Source of the DNA: Pelagibius sp050043265
Lineage (GTDB): Bacteria > Pseudomonadota > Alphaproteobacteria > Kiloniellales > Kiloniellaceae
DNA: 50,311 nt
Direction of reading: 5' to 3'
Assembly (NCBI GenBank): GCA_050043265.1
Contig: JBHJIR010000113.1
Coordinates: forward strand, 1-50,311
Positions within the stretch are counted from its first letter, which is position 1. The number at the start of each line of letters is the position of its first letter. A program made the position numbers and the translations under genes. The notes beneath the pieces are model-generated. The model had not been told where the DNA came from. It did no database searches and saw only the letters and a program-made list of their open reading frames with translations. This document shows positions 43,412 to 50,311 of this stretch, piece by piece.

Positions 43412-45337
43412 ATGGAACAGCGCAACCTTATCCTCGCGATCGCCCTGTCGCTGGCCATCCTGATCGGTTTCCAGTTCATTTTCCCGCCGGCCGAAACGCC
43501 GCCGCAGACATCGCAGACGACCGAAAGCGGCGAAGCGGCCCCCACCGTCGGCGGCATCACGCCGTCCGCTCCGGGCACAGCCGGCGCCCCCTCCGTCGCC
43601 GGCGTCCCCGCGGCGGCTCCCCGCGAACAGATCATTGGCATCAGCCCGCGCGTCGCCATCGACACGCCCAAGCTGCGCGGCTCCATCGCCCTGCGCGGCG
43701 CGCAGATCGACGATCTGATCCTGAAGCAGTATCACGAGACGATCGAACCCGAGAGCCCGCAGATCACCCTGTTGTCGCCGGAAGGCTCGGCAAAGCCCTA
43801 TTTCTCGCGCTTCGGCTGGGCCGCCAAGCCGGGCAGCAGCGTGAAACTGCCGAAGCCCGACACCCTGTGGACAGCCCAAGGCGGCTCGCTGACCCCGAGT
43901 TCGCCAGTGACGCTCAGCTGGGACAACGGCGAAGGCCTGACCTTCCAGCAGACCATCGCCGTTGACGACAACTACCTCTTCACGGTGACCCAGCGGGTCG
44001 TCAACAACGGCAGCGAGAGCGCCGAACTGTCCCCCTTCGGCCTGGTCGCCCGCATCGGCACGCCCAAGACCGAGGGCTTCTACATCCTCCACGAGGGGCC
44101 GGTCGGCGTCTTCGACGACAAGCAGGAAGAGTTCAAGTACGATGACGCCCTGAAGGACGAGTATCAGGGCTCCGCCGACGTGGTGGTCAGCCGGGAAACC
44201 ACCGGCGGCTGGCTCGGCTTCACCGACAAATACTGGCTGGCCGCCCTGGTGCCGGACCAGGACGATAAGGTGACGGCCCGCTTCGTCTACAACCAGCCGG
44301 CCGGCCGCGACCACTACCAGTCGGACTTCGTCTACAACATGGCCTCGGTCGCGCCGGGCGCCAGCTTGGAGACCACCAGCCGCCTCTTCGCCGGCGCCAA
44401 ACTGGTGCCGCTGCTGCAGAACTATGCGGAGGAATACAGGATTCCGAAGTTCGACCTGGCGGTCGACTTCGGCTGGTTCTTCTTCCTGACCAAGCCGATC
44501 TTCCAGGCTCTGCACTGGCTGCACGCCCAGATCGGTAACTTCGGCCTCGCCATCCTGGTGCTGACCGTGGCGATCAAGGCGGTGTTCTTCCCCCTGGCCA
44601 ACAAGTCCTACAAGTCGATGGCCAAGATGCGCAAGCTGCAGCCCAAGATGGTCGAGCTGCGCGAGCGTTTCGCCGACGACAAACAGCGCCTGAACCAGGA
44701 GATGATGGCGCTCTACAAGAAAGAGGGTGCCAACCCGCTGTCCGGCTGCTTGCCGATCATCATCCAGATCCCAGTGTTCTTTGCGCTCTACAAGGTGATG
44801 TTCGTCACCATCGAGATGCGCCACGCACCGTTCTACGGCTGGATCCACGACCTCTCGGCGCCCGACCCGACGACGATCCTCAACGGTTTTGGCCTGTTTC
44901 CCTGGGACGCGCCGGAGCTCGGCATGCTGCACGTCCTGAACATCGGTATCTGGCCGCTGCTGATGGGCATTTCCATGTTCCTGCAGCAGAAGCTGAACCC
45001 GCAGCCGCCCGATCCGGTGCAGGCCAAGGTCTTCATGCTGATGCCGATCATGTTCACCTTCCTGCTGGCGACCTTCCCAGCCGGCCTGGTGATCTATTGG
45101 ACCTGGAACAACATCCTGTCGATGGCCCAGCAGGCCTTCATCATGAAGCGCGCGGGCGTGCCCCTGGGCAGCGGCGGCGGCAAGAAAAAGCCACCCAAAG
45201 AGACCCAGGAAGAGTTAGGCCGGGACACCAGCCGTCATGAACGACACGTCATCCAACGACGCAGAAAAAGCCGCCCTGGAAACAGGGCGGCTTCTCTTCG
45301 CCGGCCCTTGCGACTTCCTGGTCTCGGCGGCCGATGA
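43412..45337 (+). CDS. yidC: Membrane protein insertase YidC
   Basis: A 641-residue proteobacterial-type YidC. The N-terminal anchor (LILAIALSLAILIGFQFIF) precedes a large periplasmic beta domain (about 90-340) and the five-helix insertase core with FGWFFFLTKPIFQALHWLHAQIGNFGLAILVLTVAIKAVFFPLANKSYKSMAKM, CLPIIIQIPVFFALYKVM and FPAGLVIYWTWNNILS. The open frame runs 101 bases into engB, and the last ~35 residues (basic, RHERHVIQRRRKSR...) look like engB DNA read in another frame, so the true end is probably near 45235 (see findings). Confidence 0.93.
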   Translation: MEQRNLILAIALSLAILIGFQFIFPPAETPPQTSQTTESGEAAPTVGGITPSAPGTAGAPSVAGVPAAAPREQIIGISPRVAIDTPKLRGSIALRGAQIDDLILKQYHETIEPESPQITLLSPEGSAKPYFSRFGWAAKPGSSVKLPKPDTLWTAQGGSLTPSSPVTLSWDNGEGLTFQQTIAVDDNYLFTVTQRVVNNGSESAELSPFGLVARIGTPKTEGFYILHEGPVGVFDDKQEEFKYDDALKDEYQGSADVVVSRETTGGWLGFTDKYWLAALVPDQDDKVTARFVYNQPAGRDHYQSDFVYNMASVAPGASLETTSRLFAGAKLVPLLQNYAEEYRIPKFDLAVDFGWFFFLTKPIFQALHWLHAQIGNFGLAILVLTVAIKAVFFPLANKSYKSMAKMRKLQPKMVELRERFADDKQRLNQEMMALYKKEGANPLSGCLPIIIQIPVFFALYKVMFVTIEMRHAPFYGWIHDLSAPDPTTILNGFGLFPWDAPELGMLHVLNIGIWPLLMGISMFLQQKLNPQPPDPVQAKVFMLMPIMFTFLLATFPAGLVIYWTWNNILSMAQQAFIMKRAGVPLGSGGGKKKPPKETQEELGRDTSRHERHVIQRRRKSRPGNRAASLRRPLRLPGLGGR

Positions 45338-45902
45338 GAACGACCTGCCGAAGCTGAGCGGCGGCACCGAAGTCGCCTTCGCCGGGCGCTCCAACGTCGG
45401 CAAGTCGAGCCTGCTGAACGCCCTCACCGGGCGCAAGACGCTGGCGCGCACCTCCAACACGCCAGGGCGCACGCGGCTGTTGAATTTCTTCAGCCTCGGC
45501 GGCCGCCTGATCCTGGTCGACCTGCCGGGCTACGGCTACGCCCGCGCGCCCAAGACCGACATAGAACGCTGGAACGAGCTGACCCGCGGCTACCTGAAGG
45601 GCCGCCCGCAGCTGCGCCGCGTCTGCTTGCTGATCGACGCGCGCCACGGCCTGAAGCCGAGCGACCTGGAAGTCATGAAGGCGCTCGATATTGTCGCCGT
45701 ATCCTATCAGATCGTGCTGACCAAGGCCGACAAGATGAAGCCCGGGCCGCTGAAGCGCCTGATCGAGGAAACAGAGGCTGCGGTGGCGCGCCATCCGGCC
45801 GCCCATCCGGTCTGCCACGTGACCTCCTCGGCCAGCGGCGAAGGCATTCCCGAACTGCGTGCCGCCCTGGCGGCGCTGGCCGAACCGGCCCCTGGCCGCT
45901 AA
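45237..45902 (+). CDS. engB: Ribosome-biogenesis GTPase EngB (YihA/YsxC)
   Basis: A 221-residue GTPase. ETGRLLFAGPCDFLVSA is the family start; G1 is AGRSNVGKSSLLNAL, switch I TSNTPGRTRLLNFF, G3 VDLPGYGYA, G4 LTKADK. It is needed for 50S assembly. It overlaps the open frame of yidC. Order and spacing to argB (71 bases) follow the usual Alphaproteobacterial block. Confidence 0.94.
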   Translation: MNDTSSNDAEKAALETGRLLFAGPCDFLVSAADENDLPKLSGGTEVAFAGRSNVGKSSLLNALTGRKTLARTSNTPGRTRLLNFFSLGGRLILVDLPGYGYARAPKTDIERWNELTRGYLKGRPQLRRVCLLIDARHGLKPSDLEVMKALDIVAVSYQIVLTKADKMKPGPLKRLIEETEAAVARHPAAHPVCHVTSSASGEGIPELRAALAALAEPAPGR

Positions 45903-45973
45903 AGTGCCCGCACTGCCGGCGATCACGGCCGGCGACAGGGAATGGCCGGCGGCAATGACCTAGGACTTGAGAG

Positions 45974-46879
45974 ATGACGCAGAAGAACATCAGCGACACC
46001 AAGAATTGGCTGCGCACGGCCCGGACCATCACCGAGGCGTTGCCCTTCCTGCGCCGCTACAACGGCAAGACCTTCGTCATCAAGTACGGCGGCCACGCCA
46101 TGGTCGACGCGGAGCTGTCCACGCTTTTCGCCAGCGACATCGCGCTGCTGAAGCAGGTCGGCATCAATCCCATCGTGGTGCACGGCGGCGGGCCGCAGAT
46201 CGGCCGCATGCTGGAGCGCCTGCAGGTGAAGAGCGAGTTCGTCGATGGCCTGCGCATCACCGACGAGGCCACCGTCGAGGTGGTGGAGATGGTGTTGGCC
46301 GGCACCATCAACAAGTCCATCGCCAGCGCCATCAACGCCGCCGGCGGACGGGCCGTCGGCCTGTCCGGCAAGGACGGCAACCTGATCCAGGCCCAGAAGC
46401 TGCGCCGTACCAAGCGCGACCCGGATTCCAACATCGAAAACGTACTCGATCTCGGTTTCGTCGGTGAGCCCACGATGATCGACCCCAAGATCCTGTTCTC
46501 GCTGCAACAGTCTGACATTATTCCGGTCATCGCACCGATCGGCGTCGGTCCATCGGGCGAAACCTACAATATCAATGCCGATACCGTCGCCGGTGCGATT
46601 GCGTCGGCGGCCGGCGCCTCGCGCCTGTTGATGCTGACCGACGTCGCCGGCGTGCTCGACAAGTCGGGCGAACTGGTCCAGGAACTGAACACCGCCCAGG
46701 TCGAGGCACTAAGCGCCGACGGCACCATCTCGGGCGGCATGATTCCCAAGCTGGAAACCTGCGTAAAAGCGGTGAACAACGGTGTCGAGGCGGCAGTCAT
46801 TCTGGACGGTCGCATCCCGCATTCGATGCTGCTGGAGATCTTCACCGGCGGCGGCATCGGCACGCTGATCTCGCGATGA
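45974..46879 (+). CDS. argB: Acetylglutamate kinase
   Basis: A 301-residue kinase of arginine synthesis. FVIKYGGHAM, NPIVVHGGGPQI, FVDGLRITDEATVEVVEMVLAG, GKDGNLIQA, VIAPIGVGPSGETYNINADTVAGAIASA, and MIPKLETCVKAVNNGVEAAVILDGRIPHSMLLEIFT give the family pattern, including the N-terminal helix that in many species forms the arginine-sensitive hexamer. It phosphorylates N-acetylglutamate with ATP. Confidence 0.96.
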   Translation: MTQKNISDTKNWLRTARTITEALPFLRRYNGKTFVIKYGGHAMVDAELSTLFASDIALLKQVGINPIVVHGGGPQIGRMLERLQVKSEFVDGLRITDEATVEVVEMVLAGTINKSIASAINAAGGRAVGLSGKDGNLIQAQKLRRTKRDPDSNIENVLDLGFVGEPTMIDPKILFSLQQSDIIPVIAPIGVGPSGETYNINADTVAGAIASAAGASRLLMLTDVAGVLDKSGELVQELNTAQVEALSADGTISGGMIPKLETCVKAVNNGVEAAVILDGRIPHSMLLEIFTGGGIGTLISR

Positions 46880-46962
46880 CCTGACGGCGAGGCTCCTCCG
46901 ACTGGCCTCGAGTGTCCAGGATTGCACGTCTGTATTCGCTGCAAGAATTAGAAAACGGTGGC

Positions 46963-48258
46963 TTACTGCTGGCCGAGGCTGGCGAAGAATTCGAGCTGCC
47001 ACTTCATCTCTTCGGGCGACAGCGGAAAGTCGGAACCGTCGCGGGCGTGCAGCGCCTTGTTGGGCGGAATACCACCCATGTTGGTCTGCAACTGCAACGC
47101 CACGCGCATCGAGCAGCCGGCCTTCCATGCCAACGCGGTGATGCCCTTGGCGGAATGACCCTGCAGCACGCGGTCGACGTAGTCGACACCCACGCCAGCC
47201 ATGACGGCCAGCGCATGCCGCACAAAATCGCGCTGGCCCGCGAGCACAGCGTCGCCGACGGCTTCGCTGTTCAGCTTGCCCTTCTTCTTCAGCTTGGCAA
47301 CTTCCTCCGCCGGGTTGGCGGCGGCACTGGGGGCCGGCGTCTTGACTTTGCCGTTGGCATTGGCAGGCGGGGTCTCGCCGCCTTCCTCGATGCGCTTGCG
47401 CACCTCATCGGCCACCGCCTGGGCGGTCTGCTGGTCCAGGTCGCTGCGGCTCTGTAGTCTCTGCAGCAGGGATTCGGCGACGAAGCCGGCGAGCTTCTTC
47501 ACCGCGCCGGCGGGCAGCGACGGCCGTTCGACCAACGGAGGCTGCCAGGCGGTTTCCGTCATCGAGCCGTCGATCAGGCTATCCAGGGTCTCTTCGCGGA
47601 TCTGCGCCGACTTGTTGGACAGCAGCTCGGTCACCGCCTTGCGGTCGTCGCGCTGGACGATGGCATCGGAGATCGACTCGCCCAGATTGCTGCGCCGGGC
47701 AATCGCGCAGAGCCGGCTGGAGATACCCGAGGAGGCGATGATTTCAAGCAGGTCCTCATCGCTCAACAGCGGCGAGAATTCCAGCACCGGGCAGGCAACG
47801 ACGTCCTCGGCGTCGCGCGCCAGCCGTTGGATCACCTGCGGCGGTGCGCCGGCCACGGACTTCAGCGCCTCGGCGAGAATCTGGCGCACCCGCGTCGCCT
47901 GATCGCGGGCCAGCAGCTCCAGCGTTTCCTCGACAATGCGCTGGGCTTTTTCCTGCGTGCCACGGCCATCCTGCTCGGTCAGCCGGGCGACCTTTGCGGC
48001 CAGTTCGGCACGCACAGCCTCGTCGGTATCGCGCGCCAGGATCAAGTCGGCGTGGCGCGGCGTCTGGGCGTTGGCGGCGATGTGCCGGCGCACCGAGGGG
48101 GACGGATCCTCGGCCAGGAAATACAGCACCTCGGGCCGCAGGTCGCCACGCTGGGCGAGGTCGGCCCGGGTCTTGTCAGACCCGGTCTGCGCCAGTGCCT
48201 TGCTCTCCTCATAGGAAAGACTGTCCGGCAGCTTCTTGCGTCCGATCCCGAGCACCAT
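46963..48258 (-). CDS. DUF2336 domain protein
   Basis: A 431-residue protein of the Alphaproteobacterial DUF2336 family, with helical repeats resembling HEAT-like modules (LAQRGDLRPEVLYFLAEDPSPSVRRHIAANAQTPRHADLILARDTDEAVRAELAAKVARL). SAQIREETLDSLIDG and the C-terminal LNSEAVGDAVLAGQRDFVRHALAVMAGVGVD..VLQGHSAKGITALAWKAGCSMRVALQLQ are typical. Function unknown. It is coupled to the diguanylate cyclase gene, whose stop overlaps its start. Confidence 0.85.
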   Translation of the reverse strand: MVLGIGRKKLPDSLSYEESKALAQTGSDKTRADLAQRGDLRPEVLYFLAEDPSPSVRRHIAANAQTPRHADLILARDTDEAVRAELAAKVARLTEQDGRGTQEKAQRIVEETLELLARDQATRVRQILAEALKSVAGAPPQVIQRLARDAEDVVACPVLEFSPLLSDEDLLEIIASSGISSRLCAIARRSNLGESISDAIVQRDDRKAVTELLSNKSAQIREETLDSLIDGSMTETAWQPPLVERPSLPAGAVKKLAGFVAESLLQRLQSRSDLDQQTAQAVADEVRKRIEEGGETPPANANGKVKTPAPSAAANPAEEVAKLKKKGKLNSEAVGDAVLAGQRDFVRHALAVMAGVGVDYVDRVLQGHSAKGITALAWKAGCSMRVALQLQTNMGGIPPNKALHARDGSDFPLSPEEMKWQLEFFASLGQQ

Positions 48259-50033
48259 CAGCCGCCGTCCTTCTGGCGATTTTTCCGCCGATCGAAGTCG
48301 GGCGCCATGGTCAGCCTGTGCTTGCCGGCGCGCTTGCCGGCGTACATCGCCTCGTCGGCGCGGTGGAACAGCGAGCCGAGCCCCTCGCCGGTGCGCGGAT
48401 CGTAGATCGCGATGCCCAGCGACAGGCCCAGCGGGTGATCCTTGCTGCCGGAGAAGCCGCGCAGGCGCTCGGCTGCCTTCAGCATCTGCTCGCCCTTGCG
48501 CTCGGCGGCGGCACTGTCCATGCCGCAGAGGAACAGCGCAAACTCGTCGCCACCCAATCGCGCGGCAAGGTCGCGGTTGCGAATCTGGTCCTTCAGCAGA
48601 GCAGCGACATCGAGCAGCGCCTCGTCGCCGGTCTGGTGGCCATGTGTGTCGTTGACCTGCTTAAAGTTGTCGAGGTCGATGTAGAACAGGGCGCCCTGGG
48701 CGCGGTTATCGGCGACGCAAAGTTCCAGGCTCTCGACGAAGCCGCGCCGGTTGTTCAGCCCGGTCAGCGGGTCCGTCATGGAGCGCACCTCCATTTCGGT
48801 CTGGCGGGCGAGCTGCTCGATGGCGAGGCCGACCTGGCCGGCGATGTTGTCGAGCAGACTGCGATCCTCCGCATTCCAGCCCTGGGTGCCGCTGGCTCGC
48901 CAGGCGCAGAGCACGCCGTTGGTGGTGTCTCGGAAGCGCGCCGCACGGACCAGCAGATCGCCGGAAGCGTCACTCGCTTCCACCGCCTGCTTGCCATCGC
49001 CGAGCTGAGCGGCCAGAGAGGTCAGCAGATCGGCCTGAGCAGGCGGGCCGGCGCCGGCCAGCGCGTCGCCGAGAGCGCCGTTCACCAGGGCATGGATGGA
49101 AAGCCCGGTCAGCGCCATCGCCGGCATCAATGCCTCCGCCGTGGCGCTCAGCATGTGCGCGGGATCGAGCTCGCGACGCACCATGTTGACGATGTAGGAG
49201 AACAGCCGCTCGCGGTTGCGCGCCTCGGCCAGTTCGGCCTCGTGGCAGCGCAGGCTGGTGATGTCGCGGCAGACGCCGCGCGCGCCGATCCAGGCGCCGC
49301 CCTCGGTGGTCAGCGGCAGGGCGGTGGACAGCAGACAGAGTTGCGCGCCCTCGGCATTGCGCACCCAAATCTCGGCCGCCTCGACCGTCGTCTTCGCGGT
49401 AAAGGGAGAGGTTTCGACGGCATCGGGGCCGTTGGCGTCCCCGGCGTCATTGGCCAACAACAGGTCACGGGCCGGACGGCCGACCAGCTCGGTCGCCGGA
49501 TAGCCCAGCGCGCCGCGCGGCGAGACGAAGACGAAGCGGCCCTCGGCGTCGGTTTCCCACGCGAAGTCGTTAGAGATCTCGACAAGGTCCTTGTAGCGCT
49601 GGCGCGATTCGACCAATGCCGCGCGCAGACTTCGCTCCAGGGTCACATCGCGGCCCAGCAACAGGGCGACGGTACCGCCCGCCCAGGGCAGTACCACCAT
49701 GTCGAAGGCGCGCTCAGCCGCCGAGGAGTCCTGCGAGTCCCGAACGACGAGGGGATTGACCTGAGCGACGGTGCCCGCCAGCGCGGCCTGCACGGCGGCG
49801 CGCAGCGCCTCGTGCTGTCCCGCCTGCAGCACCTGACGGATCGGCTCGGCCAGTTCGTTGGCGTTCAGCACGATGCCGTTGTGCCCGGCCAGCAGGACAG
49901 CCCCGGGAAATTGCGCAAAGGCACCGCCGGCTGACAGCAGGCCGTCGGAAGAATTCTCCTCGACAATCTGCCGGTAGCTGTCCATCAGCTCGCTGTCGCT
50001 GGAGGAGCCGCTCACCGCCGGCGACCGTGCCAT
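48258..50033 (-). CDS. PAS-GGDEF diguanylate cyclase
   Basis: A 591-residue signalling protein. The start at 50033 (MARSPAVSG) has GAGG eight bases upstream. N-terminal PAS-like modules include SNDFAWETDAEGRFVFVSPRGALGYPATELVGRPARDLL; a GAF-like region contains ITSLRCHEAELAEARNRERLF...LVRAARFRDTTNGVLCAWR. The GGDEF domain starts DPLTGLNNRRGF and has an intact active motif RLGGDEFALFLCG, so it should make cyclic di-GMP. No EAL domain or membrane helix is seen. It is coupled to the DUF2336 gene. Confidence 0.9.
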   Translation of the reverse strand: MARSPAVSGSSSDSELMDSYRQIVEENSSDGLLSAGGAFAQFPGAVLLAGHNGIVLNANELAEPIRQVLQAGQHEALRAAVQAALAGTVAQVNPLVVRDSQDSSAAERAFDMVVLPWAGGTVALLLGRDVTLERSLRAALVESRQRYKDLVEISNDFAWETDAEGRFVFVSPRGALGYPATELVGRPARDLLLANDAGDANGPDAVETSPFTAKTTVEAAEIWVRNAEGAQLCLLSTALPLTTEGGAWIGARGVCRDITSLRCHEAELAEARNRERLFSYIVNMVRRELDPAHMLSATAEALMPAMALTGLSIHALVNGALGDALAGAGPPAQADLLTSLAAQLGDGKQAVEASDASGDLLVRAARFRDTTNGVLCAWRASGTQGWNAEDRSLLDNIAGQVGLAIEQLARQTEMEVRSMTDPLTGLNNRRGFVESLELCVADNRAQGALFYIDLDNFKQVNDTHGHQTGDEALLDVAALLKDQIRNRDLAARLGGDEFALFLCGMDSAAAERKGEQMLKAAERLRGFSGSKDHPLGLSLGIAIYDPRTGEGLGSLFHRADEAMYAGKRAGKHRLTMAPDFDRRKNRQKDGG

Positions 50034-50149
50034 TCGGGTACCTCTTTTTGTCGCTCGCGCGCGCATGTCATGAAACCCGGAATCTGCGCCTTTCGCGGTT
50101 AAGATGCGCTTAAGTGACCGTGTCATTTTACAGGCGCGGCCTGCGGCCT

Positions 50150-50311
50150 GATGACGCTGTCAGGGGTTGCCGAGGGGCTGACCGGAGGGGGGCCCGGCGG
50201 CCGCGCCGGGGGGGTAACCCCGGGGTAACCGGAACGGGGGGGGACCGCGCGGCGGAAGGGGGGGAACCCCCCGCACAGGCGGCCCCGGGGCGGGTACCGC
50301 CAGGCCCCCGG
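50150..50311. other. Low-quality, G/C homopolymer-rich contig end
   Basis: The last ~160 bases break into runs such as GGGGGGGTAACCCCGGGGTAACC and many stretches of G7-G8. This is unlike any other part of the window and codes for nothing I can support. Most likely it is degraded sequence at a contig or read end. Confidence 0.7.

Noticed and set aside
47844..49934. 696-codon plus-strand frame opposite the DUF2336 and GGDEF genes
   Set aside because: Antisense shadow; the minus-strand frames have intact GGDEF and DUF2336 motifs and overlapping start/stop coupling.

Overview
This is a GC-rich alphaproteobacterial segment, probably from a Rhodospirillales/Kiloniellales-like marine or soil bacterium. 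The evidence is the gene order rpmH-rnpA-yidD-yidC-engB-argB, an FnrN/FnrL-type regulator with a CX2CX7C motif, a DUF2336 protein, TRAP and Urt transporters, and high GC with Alpha-like codon use. The last ~150 bases are abnormal G/C homopolymers and look like a poor contig end. All family calls were made by reading the translated sequence and recalling family motifs; no alignment or database search was run.

Region 1 (about 0.3-11.6 kb) is a short-chain amide/urea island. A minus-strand operon urtABCDE-fmdA-fmdB encodes a five-part branched-chain-type ABC importer plus formamidase. It is divergent from a very large fusion protein (NCS1-type permease + Cys cluster + histidine kinase + receiver) and an overlapping LuxR-type response regulator. 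Two abutting inverted repeats lie in the divergent promoter region. No urease is present.

Region 2 (about 12.0-31.6 kb) is the highlight: a vitamin B6 catabolic locus. It carries recognisable pyridoxine 4-oxidase, pyridoxamine-pyruvate transaminase (393 aa, Lys197), pyridoxal 4-dehydrogenase and 4-pyridoxolactonase (HxHxDH). It also has a FHMPC dehydrogenase-like enzyme and a second GMC oxidoreductase that could be 4-pyridoxate dehydrogenase. Together these would take all B6 vitamers to 3-hydroxy-2-methylpyridine-4,5-dicarboxylate (HMPDC). The three known lower-pathway enzymes (HMPDC decarboxylase, the FAD monooxygenase MHPCO and the amidohydrolase AAMSH) are not in the window. In their place, at the head of one apparent 12-gene minus-strand operon (28.7 to 15.8 kb), are a gentisate/salicylate-dioxygenase-type double cupin, an LVIVD protein, a RidA and a GST. 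I infer a possible undescribed variant of B6 ring cleavage. The same operon holds a TRAP carboxylate transporter and a BMP-type ABC importer, candidate uptake systems for 4-pyridoxate and B6 vitamers. A divergent GntR/FCD repressor probably controls it.

Region 3 (about 31.6-42.1 kb) is mixed chromosomal backbone: tRNA-Arg(ACG), an OmpA-like lipoprotein, a DUF4864 protein, gpt, an Fnr regulator with an FNR box upstream, a GNAT-like protein, gamma-glutamyltransferase ending in a 29-bp tandem repeat, an RlmI-like methyltransferase, an orphan histidine kinase, an exported NPCAA-repeat cysteine protein and a TVP38-family membrane protein.

Region 4 (42.3-50.0 kb) is the conserved rpmH-rnpA-yidD-yidC-engB-argB block with a near-consensus sigma-70 promoter, followed by minus-strand DUF2336 and PAS-GGDEF signalling genes.
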